In this document: in pieces, positions 25,769 through 32,618 of the stretch
Position numbering within the stretch: position 1 is the stretch's first letter
Layout: each line of letters starts with the position of its first letter
DNA from: an uncultured Oscillospiraceae bacterium
GTDB taxonomy: Bacteria > Bacillota > Clostridia > Oscillospirales > Oscillospiraceae
Assembly: GCA_944387845.1 (NCBI GenBank)
Contig: CALXGH010000004.1
Location: forward strand, 1-37,704
DNA length: 37,704 nt
Direction: 5' to 3'
The notes under the pieces: generated by a model
Told to the model about the DNA's origin: nothing
The model's input: the letters and a program-made list of their open reading frames with translations, nothing else
The model's database searches: none
Position numbers and translations under genes: made by a program

Positions 25769-26590
25769 TTATGCCTCGTTTTTCCCAGAAAGGGAGGCCT
25801 GGTGTACGTTTTCAGTGATATCAGAACCCAGAAACAGTGAAGCGGTGTTTCTGAAGCTCTCAGTGTCATCTGTAACGAAATAATCAATGTTTCCCTGTGC
25901 TGACTGGCTGAAGAGGTCGTTTTTCTCCATCCAGTCAAATACATATTCCGCCGTAACACCACCGGAATCCACAAGAAAAACATCAGGACCCATTATGTCC
26001 TCTATAATATCCTTTAAAAGTGGGTAATGGGTGCAGGCCAGGATAAGGGTGTCGATACCGGTTCCTTTAAAAGTGGAGAGGTATTCTTTGAGAACTGTCT
26101 CTATGACAATATCACCTTTTTTTATCCTGCCATTTTCCACAAGTGGAACGAGCAGTGGGCAGGCGCAGGTAAAGACCTGGGCGTCAGGTATGATCGCCTG
26201 TATTTTTTTGATATAAATACCGCTGTTTATTGTGGCGACAGTGCCGATAACACCAATCTTTTTGTTTTTCGTTTCAGAGACAGCTCTATTTACCGCCGCG
26301 TCGATAACACCGATTATAGGCATATCGTAATCGTTTATAACATAGTTAAGAGCCGCTGCACTGACAGTGTTGCAGGCAACGATGACAGCCTTTACGTTAA
26401 ATTTATTGAAAAAATCTATATCTTCTCTGGCATATTTTATAAGGGTCTGGGTAGATCTGCCGCCATAGGGGACACTGCCTGTGTCGACAAGAAAGATCAT
26501 GTTTTCCCCGGGCAGCAGTTCTTTGAGCCGCTTAACAGTTGTGAGACCGCCCAGTCCGGAGTCAAAAATGCCGATAGATCTGTTGTCCAA
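25769..26590 (-). CDS. murI: Glutamate racemase
   Basis: A 273-residue cofactor-independent racemase making D-glutamate for peptidoglycan. It has IGIFDSGLGGLTTV with catalytic D10, VACNT with C73, and LACTHYPLL with the second cysteine C186 and H188. The start is most likely TTG at 26590, giving MDNRSIGIFDSG, with GGAAGTGA at suitable distance. A further TTG 51 bases upstream would add residues that do not fit the family. Genes for a DUF1934 protein and argS follow. Confidence 0.96.
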   Translation of the reverse strand: MDNRSIGIFDSGLGGLTTVKRLKELLPGENMIFLVDTGSVPYGGRSTQTLIKYAREDIDFFNKFNVKAVIVACNTVSAAALNYVINDYDMPIIGVIDAAVNRAVSETKNKKIGVIGTVATINSGIYIKKIQAIIPDAQVFTCACPLLVPLVENGRIKKGDIVIETVLKEYLSTFKGTGIDTLILACTHYPLLKDIIEDIMGPDVFLVDSGGVTAEYVFDWMEKNDLFSQSAQGNIDYFVTDDTESFRNTASLFLGSDITENVHQASLSGKNEA

Positions 26591-26646
26591 AAAATCACTT
26601 CCATTATAAATTAGGCTAAGGTGATGACCATATTGCCGCAAAGTAC

Positions 26647-26675
26647 ATAATATCTCAAATTACCAAATAAAACAA
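26647..26675 (-). promoter_or_regulatory. Sigma-A promoter of murI-DUF1934-argS
   Basis: On the minus strand TTGTTT (26675-26670) and TATTAT (26652-26647) are 17 bases apart, about 57 bases before the murI start. Confidence 0.65.
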
Positions 26676-26740
26676 GAGCAAAAGAGGCTTAAATATCATA
26701 TTTATTGAAAATAAGCAAATAAATACACTATAAATATATT

Positions 26741-26907
26741 ATGAATGCTAAGTACTGATATATGAGAGTTATTGTGTAAAGAGCAGTGCATGCCGATACT
26801 ATATGGTATCCACTAGCGATTTATTTGTAGGGAAATGATGAACTAGCATAGGAAAGGGTAATTATATACTGGGGCAGACCTTGCCTGAGTTCAGTCTGCC
26901 CCAATTG
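26741..26907 (+). ncRNA. Candidate small RNA in the murI upstream region
   Basis: The 26642-27018 gap has no gene but holds a possible plus-strand unit: TTGAAA (26705-26710), 18 bases, TATAAA (26729-26734), then about 165 bases ending in a GC-rich hairpin. That hairpin is TGGGGCAGAC/GTCTGCCCCA (26870-26879 with 26894-26903), the only GC-rich element in an AT-rich desert, followed by AATTGTTT. Only frames shorter than about 10 codons occur inside. The T-tract is weak, so this is a candidate only. Confidence 0.35.
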
Positions 26908-27018
26908 TTTATCCTGCTTAATAAATAGAACCTTTCATTCTGCTTGCCTTTTGCTGCTTTATAAAAGCAATATTTTACAGCAAATTCACATTGAAACTTC
27001 TATAACCATAGCCAGAAA

Positions 27019-27213
27019 TCATCTGGGATAAGCAAGTTCCATTAAAAGGGCATATATACTATCATATTCTTGTCCGGAAATAATGCCGTTTCTGTAATCC
27101 GAATATGCCTGACGAGATATTTCATCTAATTTATCACGATTTCTCTTTTCTGTTTTTTTTATTTCTCCTATGATTATCTGCGCTCTTTTTGAAAAATCCT
27201 TATAATAATCCAT
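27019..27213 (-). CDS. Small helical hypothetical protein
   Basis: A 64-residue protein I do not recognise. It is charged and helical throughout, with RAQIIIGEIKKTEKRNRDKLDEI followed by YSDYRNGIISGQEYDSIYALL, and has no membrane segment or cysteine. The call as a real gene rests on a perfect GGAGG six bases before its ATG and on a good promoter upstream (27256-27284). It is divergent from another small unknown gene at 27412. Confidence 0.7.
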   Translation of the reverse strand: MDYYKDFSKRAQIIIGEIKKTEKRNRDKLDEISRQAYSDYRNGIISGQEYDSIYALLMELAYPR

Positions 27214-27255
27214 GGATTTCCTCCAGACCCTGATTTCTTGGTTTTACTTACTAAA

Positions 27256-27284
27256 AGTGTATCACATACCGTGAGTTGTAGCAA
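27256..27284 (-). promoter_or_regulatory. Sigma-A promoter of the 64-residue protein
   Basis: On the minus strand TTGCTA (27284-27279) and TACACT (27261-27256) are 17 bases apart, about 42 bases before the ATG. Confidence 0.6.
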
Positions 27285-27411
27285 TATACGTATCGTTTAT
27301 GATGTTAAGGCAAAAAACAATGACAGATCATTTAGTGCTATGGAATATAGAATGAAATTTTGATATACTATTTTAGAGAGTTTTCATACAATATAAAGAA
27401 GGGGGTATAAT

Positions 27412-27822
27412 ATGAACATTGAGCTTACAGACAGAGAGTTCAGGCTGCTCCTTGATATGGTGTATATAGGGAACTGGATATTAAACTCTGCACGGGGAGG
27501 CCGCAGGATAAGAGAATATGACGAGCTTGAGAGCAAGATCTTTGCCCATTGCGCTAAGAACAAGAAATTTCACTCGCTTTTGTCCATATATGATGGAGAA
27601 GTGCTGCCCTCGGCTGCGTATGAAAACGGCGGAATTCATGAGGCCATAGTAGATTATGAGGATACTGTATTTTTTGAGATACTTGCCGAGGAACTGGCCA
27701 GAAAGGATATGGATTTTGCCCCAATAAACGCGGAAAACTTCCCTGAACTTGCAGTTAGAATAGAGGAGTATATAGCCGAATTTGAGGAGAACGGTATAGA
27801 GAATATAACCGTTGAAAAATAG
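27412..27822 (+). CDS. Hypothetical acidic protein
   Basis: A 136-residue soluble protein of unknown function. It opens with MNIELTDREFRLLLDMVYIGNWILNSARG and contains a central EYDELESKIFAHCAKN helix, then an acidic half ending in an ENGIENITVEK tail. There is no signal peptide or membrane segment. AAGAAGGGGG precedes the ATG. TATACT at 27364-27369 gives a -10; alternatively CATACAAT at 27385-27392 resembles the -10 of mother-cell sigma factors. It has its own terminator. Confidence 0.75.
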   Translation: MNIELTDREFRLLLDMVYIGNWILNSARGGRRIREYDELESKIFAHCAKNKKFHSLLSIYDGEVLPSAAYENGGIHEAIVDYEDTVFFEILAEELARKDMDFAPINAENFPELAVRIEEYIAEFEENGIENITVEK

Positions 27823-27833
27823 TATCGAAGCGG

Positions 27834-27868
27834 AATAAGGCGTAAACCATTACGCCTTATTTTGTTTT
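27834..27868 (+). terminator. Terminator of the 136-residue protein gene
   Basis: AATAAGGCGTAA (27834-27845) pairs perfectly with TTACGCCTTATT (27850-27861) over ACCA, followed by TTTTGTTTTT. Confidence 0.9.
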
Positions 27869-27880
27869 TGATTTCATCAC

Positions 27881-27909
27881 TTTACTTTGTAATTTTCCTT
27901 TGATATACT
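27881..27909 (+). promoter_or_regulatory. Promoter of the XpaC-like gene
   Basis: TTTACT (27881-27886), 17 bases, then TATACT (27904-27909), 36 bases before the ATG. The 12-base string TTTGATATACTA around this -10 also occurs before the gene at 27412 (near 27359-27370). Confidence 0.55.
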
Positions 27910-27945
27910 AAAAAAGCAATAGAGCTTTTGAAGGCAGGTTAGAAA

Positions 27946-29181
27946 ATGAATAGCAGATATGAAAAATATATGCAATTTGTAAATGGAGGCAGTGCGGTTG
28001 TCCCTATTTCTTATGTTGCCGACGTGCTTGGCGTTACATATACCGAGGCTGTGTGCGATCTGCAGGAGATGGCGACCTTGGGGTATTTGGGTAGCGGAGC
28101 CTACGTTAATTATAAAGACAAGACCCTGGTGCTGAAAAATTTTGCCGCTGAAAAACAGGGTGCGGCAAACCAGAGACCGAGGCCAAGGCCGAGGACAAGG
28201 GCAAACACAGCACCGAGAGGCTATAACAATATGTACAGGGGACCGGTGAATGCGCCACGACGGTTTGGATTATCCTCCGGAAAGCGGGCGGTAATGATCA
28301 CAATGGGCCTGTTTATTCTGGTCTTTATGGGAATTCCGCTTACGCTGGATTCACTGGACATGTTCTTTTACAGCGGATTTGCCAGCTACTGGCTGCCTGA
28401 CGTGCTTCAGGGCCTTGTATTTTCGGGCATAGGTACCGGACTTTTCTGCACAGGAATTCTGGATAAAAAGCGTACTGAGCGGATGGAGAAATACTGCCAG
28501 ATAATAGGCGGCCGGCCGAGCGTATCTGTGGAGACTCTGGCAAGCCACACGATGACTTCTGAGAGAAAAGTCAGACGGGATCTTGAAATAATGATAAGGA
28601 AAAATTATTTAGGCCCAATGGCTCATATGTCCAAGGACGGAACGAGACTTGTACTCCAGTACGAAGAAGATATGGCTGCAAAACCACCTAAGAAAAAAGA
28701 AGAGACAAAGGTAGAAGACAGGTACGACGCTATTTTAAAAGAGATAAGGCAGTTAAACGATGCTATACCCGATGAGGCGGTTTCTGAGAGAATATACAAG
28801 ATCGAGGATATAACTGCAAAAATATTTGCCTTTGTAAAAGAGCATCCGGAAAAAGAAAGCGAGATAAAGACCTTAATGAGTCATCATCTCCCTATAACTC
28901 TGAAGCTTTTGAGGAAATATAGTGTTCTTGAGAAGCAGGGGGTAAAGGGAGACAACATAGATGGCTCGATTAAAAATATTGAAAAGACCCTTGACAAGGT
29001 TGTACTGGGTTTTACAAGACTCCTTGATAATATGTTCCAGGCGGAAGCTATTGATATTTCCTCCGATATAGATGTTCTTGAGTCAATGATGGCTCAGGAT
29101 GGCCTTTCTGGCGCATTTGAGATTATGCCGGACAAGGAAGAGGATAAAGAAAAAGATGGCGATATTCAGCTTAAATTTTAA
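27946..29181 (+). CDS. XpaC-like membrane protein with two winged-helix-like repeats
   Basis: A 411-residue protein. Residues 1-64 and 178-240 resemble each other (EKYMQ/EKYCQ at the start, V--DL--M in the middle, YLG and LVL at the end) and look like winged-helix domains. Between them are a basic Pro/Arg-rich linker (70-110) and two membrane segments (about 114-134 and 147-172), which put both repeats on the same, probably cytosolic, side. The C-terminal part (about 258-390, IYKIEDITAKIFAFVKEHPEK to ISSDIDVLESMM) matches the XpaC family, named for 5-bromo-4-chloroindolyl phosphate hydrolysis; its true role is unknown. The usual partner telA is absent. GGCAGG is a weak SD. Confidence 0.78.
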   Translation: MNSRYEKYMQFVNGGSAVVPISYVADVLGVTYTEAVCDLQEMATLGYLGSGAYVNYKDKTLVLKNFAAEKQGAANQRPRPRPRTRANTAPRGYNNMYRGPVNAPRRFGLSSGKRAVMITMGLFILVFMGIPLTLDSLDMFFYSGFASYWLPDVLQGLVFSGIGTGLFCTGILDKKRTERMEKYCQIIGGRPSVSVETLASHTMTSERKVRRDLEIMIRKNYLGPMAHMSKDGTRLVLQYEEDMAAKPPKKKEETKVEDRYDAILKEIRQLNDAIPDEAVSERIYKIEDITAKIFAFVKEHPEKESEIKTLMSHHLPITLKLLRKYSVLEKQGVKGDNIDGSIKNIEKTLDKVVLGFTRLLDNMFQAEAIDISSDIDVLESMMAQDGLSGAFEIMPDKEEDKEKDGDIQLKF

Positions 29182-29191
29182 ATGAAAAGAT

Positions 29192-29224
29192 AAATCACCC
29201 CGGCATTTGCCGGGGTGATTTTTT
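29192..29224. terminator. Bidirectional terminator between the XpaC-like gene and rsmI
   Basis: AAATCACCCCGGC (29192-29204) pairs with GCCGGGGTGATTT (29209-29221) over ATTT, with a T-run to 29224 on the plus strand and a T-rich flank on the minus strand. Confidence 0.95.
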
Positions 29225-29262
29225 CATAAACAAATTTCCCTGGGATATGGATATGAATTGCC

Positions 29263-30099
29263 TCAGTCTTTCATTTTAAGGGCCAAATCGTAAAGTTCGT
29301 TTCGCTTAAGGCCTGTTTTTGCCGCAACTTCTTTTGCGGCGGATTTTAGAGGTGTTCCAGAAGAGTACATTTCAAGGACCATTTCCGCCCCTTGTTCAGG
29401 GGATATTGAGATTTTTTCCTCCTCTTTGAGCCCCTCTATAACAAGAACAAACTCGCCCTTCGGTGGGACTGCCTCATAATATTCCACTGCCTGGCGTAAA
29501 GTAAAACGCAGAACCTCTTCATGGAGTTTTGTCATTTCCCGGCATATGGCGACTTTTCGATCGCCACCGAAATACTGTACCATGTCGCTGAGTGTAGCCC
29601 TAAGCTTGTGGGGCGCCTCATAAAATATCATGGTTCTTTTTTCTGTTTTCAGCTCCTCAAGGTGCTCAAATCTGCTTTTCCTGGCGGTGGACAAAAACCC
29701 CTCAAAGGTGAAACGTCCTGTTTCAAGGCCTGAGAGAGCGATGGCGCACACAGCGGCGCAGGGGCCAGGTACGGCAACGACCTCTATACCGTTTTCCGCG
29801 CACAGCCTGACAAGGTCCTGGCCGGGATCGCTGATGGCGGGCATTCCCGCGTCAGAGACGAGAACGCATGTCTCGCCGCCTAAAATACGTGAAATTATCT
29901 TCTCACCGCTCTCGGCCCTGTTATGTTCGTAATAGCTCACAAGAGGCTTTTTTATGCCCAGGTGGTTTAATATTTTAAGGGTAACCCTTGTATCCTCTGC
30001 GGCGATGAAATCGGTCTCCTCAAGGGTTCGGGCAACTCTGGGAGATATGTCTCCAAGATTACCGATAGGGGTGCCCACGAGATATAATTTTCCGCTCAA
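29263..30099 (-). CDS. rsmI: 16S rRNA (cytidine-1402-2'-O)-methyltransferase
   Basis: A 278-residue SAM-dependent enzyme of the tetrapyrrole-methylase fold that modifies C1402 in the decoding centre. Family motifs: LYLVGTPIGNLGDISPRV at the start, AAEDTR, VLVSDAGMPAISDPG (SAM site), VPGPCAAV and MIFYEAPHK. A C-terminal helical domain follows. The start is TTG, nine bases after GGGAGG; that SD lies in the end of the upstream methyltransferase gene, four bases away, so the two are co-translated. Confidence 0.96.
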   Translation of the reverse strand: MSGKLYLVGTPIGNLGDISPRVARTLEETDFIAAEDTRVTLKILNHLGIKKPLVSYYEHNRAESGEKIISRILGGETCVLVSDAGMPAISDPGQDLVRLCAENGIEVVAVPGPCAAVCAIALSGLETGRFTFEGFLSTARKSRFEHLEELKTEKRTMIFYEAPHKLRATLSDMVQYFGGDRKVAICREMTKLHEEVLRFTLRQAVEYYEAVPPKGEFVLVIEGLKEEEKISISPEQGAEMVLEMYSSGTPLKSAAKEVAAKTGLKRNELYDLALKMKD

Positions 30100-30103
30100 A
30101 ATA

Positions 30104-30823
30104 TTATGCCTCCCATCTTTTTTCGTAAATACTCAGTATCTCACGGCTCCTTGTCCCGTCGCTGTTTGCCAGAATAAGGTTCGGCAAAAAGGACACGCCC
30201 TTCTTTCCGCCCTTTTTGCATTTTATAAGAATAAGGGACGGTATTGAGTCTGGCTTGTGCTGGACAAGGCGTATGATTTTTGGCTCAAGGCCTGCCTCAG
30301 ATAGTGCCCAGATGACCTCCGCAGCTCTGTCCGCTCTGTGGACAAGAGAGAAGTAGCCTCCGTACTTTAACATATAGGAGACCGCGGAGATAATATCATA
30401 TAAACTGCACTTGACCTCCTGCCGGGCAATTTCAAAAGCGGCGGAGCTTTTTCCGCTGCCGGCGGGAAAATAGGGCGGATTGGATATTATATGGTCAAAG
30501 GAGCCTGAGACGAAAAGGCTTTTGTACTCCCGTATATCGCCGCAAATGACATTTATCCTGCCTTCAAGGCGGTTTTCTTTTATATTTTCCATTGTAATCC
30601 TGCAGGCTTCAGGCTGAATATCCAGAGCGGTAACAGCTGCACCCGGATTTTTGATAGCCGAGACTACGGCTAGAACACCACAGCCGCAACCGATATCACA
30701 GATATTTTTTGAAAATTTCACATCGGCGAAATCCGCCAGGACTACCGCGTCGGTGCCCGGAGCGAAAACTGAATCTCCGCAGGCAAAGACAGGGCCACCT
30801 TTAAAAAGTTCCTCAAAAACCAT
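30104..30823 (-). CDS. tRNA1(Val) (adenine-37-N6)-methyltransferase-like protein
   Basis: A 239-residue class I SAM methyltransferase. Motif I is CDIGCGCGVLA (42-52), and the acidic ribose-binding residue is in ALDIQP. The catalytic NPPYF is at 115-119, the signature of N6-adenine methylation. Family and pairing with rsmI (as with yabB-yazA-rsmI in B. subtilis) point to the TrmN6/YfiC group; the exact target is inferred. An AGGGATG site is close to the ATG. Confidence 0.88.
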   Translation of the reverse strand: MVFEELFKGGPVFACGDSVFAPGTDAVVLADFADVKFSKNICDIGCGCGVLAVVSAIKNPGAAVTALDIQPEACRITMENIKENRLEGRINVICGDIREYKSLFVSGSFDHIISNPPYFPAGSGKSSAAFEIARQEVKCSLYDIISAVSYMLKYGGYFSLVHRADRAAEVIWALSEAGLEPKIIRLVQHKPDSIPSLILIKCKKGGKKGVSFLPNLILANSDGTRSREILSIYEKRWEA

Positions 30824-30842
30824 AAAACATCCCTCATAATAG

Positions 30843-30879
30843 CATTAGAGGCGATATGAAAACCATACCGCCTCTAATG
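30843..30879 (-). terminator. Long hairpin after the ferredoxin gene
   Basis: CATTAGAGGCG (30843-30853) pairs with CGCCTCTAATG (30869-30879); inner bases extend it to 16 pairs. One inner pair is A-C as plus-strand RNA but G-U as minus-strand RNA, so it belongs to the minus-strand transcript. There is no good T-tract, so it may be a weak terminator or an mRNA processing or stability element. Confidence 0.6.
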
Positions 30880-30893
30880 TAAAGTTTTTCAAC

Positions 30894-31064
30894 TTATTCA
30901 GCAGAAATTGCGCCAACTGGGCAAGCACCTTCGCATGCGCCGCAGTCGAGGCAAGCGTCTGCGTCGATTTCATATTTGCCATCGCCGGCGGAAATAGCAC
31001 CTACCGGGCAAGTATCTGCGCAAGAACCGCAGGAAAGGCAAGCATCAGAAATTACACGAGCCAT
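30894..31064 (-). CDS. 2[4Fe-4S] ferredoxin
   Basis: A 56-residue clostridial-type electron carrier. Two C-x2-C-x2-C-x3-CP clusters are present: CLSCGSCADTCP and CLDCGACEGACP, each followed by VGAISA, showing the internal duplication of this family. It serves anaerobic redox enzymes such as pyruvate:ferredoxin oxidoreductase or hydrogenase. The ATG at 31064 follows GGAGGT at seven bases; an ATG 15 bases earlier is rejected on spacing. Its own promoter stands upstream. Confidence 0.97.
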   Translation of the reverse strand: MARVISDACLSCGSCADTCPVGAISAGDGKYEIDADACLDCGACEGACPVGAISAE

Positions 31065-31106
31065 AATATATACCTCCATATAGAATCATAATAAGTTTGC
31101 ATTAGC

Positions 31107-31134
31107 ATTGTACCATGAAAACGCAAAAAATCAA
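31107..31134 (-). promoter_or_regulatory. Sigma-A promoter of the ferredoxin gene, extended -10
   Basis: On the minus strand TTGATT (31134-31129), 16 bases, then TACAAT (31112-31107) with TGG directly before it. The start codon is about 43 bases downstream. Confidence 0.75.
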
Positions 31135-31483
31135 ATGCTAATTTATTAAATGCCAGAAAAAAACTATAAAAAATTAAAAATTATGTGAAACTTCACCACA
31201 GCTTGTGGAAAAAGTTGTGGAAAAGTCGTGTAAATAGAGAAAATATTCAAAGGTAAAAGGTGAGTCAGAAATATAAAAAATGTAGTATTACAAGGATTGT
31301 GTAATCAATAGAAGGAAAATAAAGGGAAAAAGGCACCTTAGAGGGAGAAAAAAGGAAAAATTGCGTATTAAACTGTGCGATGATAAAATTTTAAAGTCAA
31401 AATAGTGAAATAATGTGAAAAAACTTAAAATAATTAGAAAACAAGAGATATTAGAAGATAATTTAAAATAGATGTTTGCCAAA
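31135..31483. other. AT-rich intergenic stretch without a gene
   Basis: I see no credible gene here. TTGTGGAAAA occurs twice, at 31203-31212 and 31215-31224, and resembles a DnaA box with one mismatch; CCACA/TGTGG (31196-31208) forms a small hairpin. A lone CtsR-like half site, AAGTCAAA, lies near 31394-31401. The rest is purine-rich, low-complexity sequence. Confidence 0.5.
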
Positions 31484-31500
31484 GGTCAGAAAAGGTCAAA
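31484..31500 (+). promoter_or_regulatory. CtsR operator 1
   Basis: GGTCAGA-AAA-GGTCAAA, a heptad direct repeat with one mismatch to the CtsR consensus (A/G GTCAAA, three bases, A/G GTCAAA). It ends seven bases before the -35 of the ctsR promoter. Confidence 0.8.
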
Positions 31501-31507
31501 ATAAAAT

Positions 31508-31536
31508 TTGATTAATTCGCCAGCGGGAAGTATTAT
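31508..31536 (+). promoter_or_regulatory. Sigma-A promoter of the ctsR operon
   Basis: TTGATT (31508-31513), 17 bases, TATTAT (31531-31536). It lies between two CtsR boxes, so transcription should be blocked when CtsR is bound and released on heat or protein stress. Confidence 0.75.
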
Positions 31537-31546
31537 ATACACAGAA

Positions 31547-31569
31547 AGTCAAAGAAAGTCAAAGTCAAA
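31547..31569 (+). promoter_or_regulatory. CtsR operator 2, with extra half site
   Basis: AGTCAAA-GAA-AGTCAAA (31547-31563) is a perfect CtsR box, with a further GTCAAA directly attached at 31564-31569. It overlaps or just follows the transcription start. Confidence 0.9.
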
Positions 31570-31608
31570 TTAGAAACAAACGTGTAGTATCTTTGGAGGT
31601 GATTGTGT

Positions 31609-32061
31609 TTGGGTATCAGTGATGTTATTGCCGCTTTTATAAATGACGCTCTGTCTCAGGCGGAAAATGGTACAGCGGAGCTGCAGAGAGCTGAGCTTGC
31701 CAATAAATTTAATTGTGTCCCAAGCCAGATAAACTATGTTATTTCAACAAGATTTTCCCCAGAGATGGGATATATTGTTGAGAGCAGGCGAGGGGGCGGC
31801 GGTTATATCCGCATAAGGCGAGTACGGTCTGACCCAAAGCAGCTTGTTATGCACACTATAAACTCCGTTGGGGACAGCATAGATGTGAATACCACTGCGG
31901 CGTTCCTGTCAAACCTCCTGGATTCAGAAGCGATAGATAAAAATACGGCTTATTTAATTATGGCCGCTATAAGCGACCAGGCGCTAAGGCCCGTGCCTCA
32001 AGACATGAGAGATAATGTCAGGGCCTCGATTTTAAAACAAATGCTTATTAAAACACTTTGA
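31609..32061 (+). CDS. ctsR: Transcriptional repressor CtsR of class III heat-shock genes
   Basis: A 150-residue dimeric winged-helix repressor. It begins MGISDVIAAFINDAL, then ELANKFNCVPSQINYVISTRFSPEMGYIVESRRGGGGYIRI, the signature with the glycine-rich wing that senses heat and is targeted by McsB in Bacillus. The TTG at 31609 is chosen because GGAGGTGA ends six bases upstream; another TTG at 31603 has no room for the SD. CtsR boxes upstream show autoregulation. Confidence 0.96.
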   Translation: MGISDVIAAFINDALSQAENGTAELQRAELANKFNCVPSQINYVISTRFSPEMGYIVESRRGGGGYIRIRRVRSDPKQLVMHTINSVGDSIDVNTTAAFLSNLLDSEAIDKNTAYLIMAAISDQALRPVPQDMRDNVRASILKQMLIKTL

Positions 32062-32103
32062 GGCAAATAGTTTACGTTTGCCGACTGGAAGGAGATCTTA
32101 TAT

Positions 32104-32550
32104 ATGAAATGTGAAAATTGCGGAAAGAATATTGCTAATGTACATTACAAAGCAAACTATAACGGAAATGTAACTGAGAAACATCTTTGCAGCGATTGTG
32201 CCGCAAAAATGGGATTAAATAACAATATTTTTGGCGAAGATATGTTTAATGACTTCTTTGACGGATTCTTCGGTAGGGATTTCTTTAGACCGTTCGGATC
32301 CTTTGGCATGATGCCGGTTATGATGCCGACAATGCTTATGCCGAGATTGGAAATCAAATATGATGAACCGGAAAACAAAACCGCGGCGGAGGCTGAGGCT
32401 TCCAACAGTACCGTCCAGGGTGCTGATCCTGAGCTTTCAAAGAAGAGAGAACTCAATGAGCTCAGACTCCAGCTTGAAAACGCCATCAAAGAGGAGCGCT
32501 TTGAGGACGCCGCGACCTTGAGAGATAAGATCAAGGAGATCGAAAAATAA
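32104..32550 (+). CDS. mcsA: McsA, CtsR/ClpC modulator with UVR motif
   Basis: A 148-residue protein. The N-terminus has C3-x2-C6 and C29-x2-C32, a zinc-binding or redox-sensing site. A Phe/Met-rich middle follows (DFFDGFFGRDFF and MMPVMMP). The C-terminal UvrB/UvrC motif (about 112-148, LQLENAIKEERFEDAATLRDKIKEIE) is also found in ClpC. In Bacillus McsA activates the arginine kinase McsB; no mcsB follows here, so it may act directly on ClpC. AAGGAGAT precedes the ATG. Confidence 0.95.
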   Translation: MKCENCGKNIANVHYKANYNGNVTEKHLCSDCAAKMGLNNNIFGEDMFNDFFDGFFGRDFFRPFGSFGMMPVMMPTMLMPRLEIKYDEPENKTAAEAEASNSTVQGADPELSKKRELNELRLQLENAIKEERFEDAATLRDKIKEIEK

Positions 32551-32554
32551 TCGG

Positions 32555-32579
32555 TTATGGACGGATCTTCCGTCCATAA
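32555..32579 (+). promoter_or_regulatory. Perfect 11-bp hairpin between mcsA and clpC
   Basis: TTATGGACGGA (32555-32565) pairs with TCCGTCCATAA (32569-32579) over TCT. No T-run follows, so it is not a typical terminator. It stands where mcsB would be in other Firmicutes and may affect mRNA processing or the mcsA:clpC ratio. Confidence 0.7.
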
Positions 32580-32618
32580 TCTGATTAAAGGCAAATTTTG
32601 CATTAAGGAGGATCAAAT

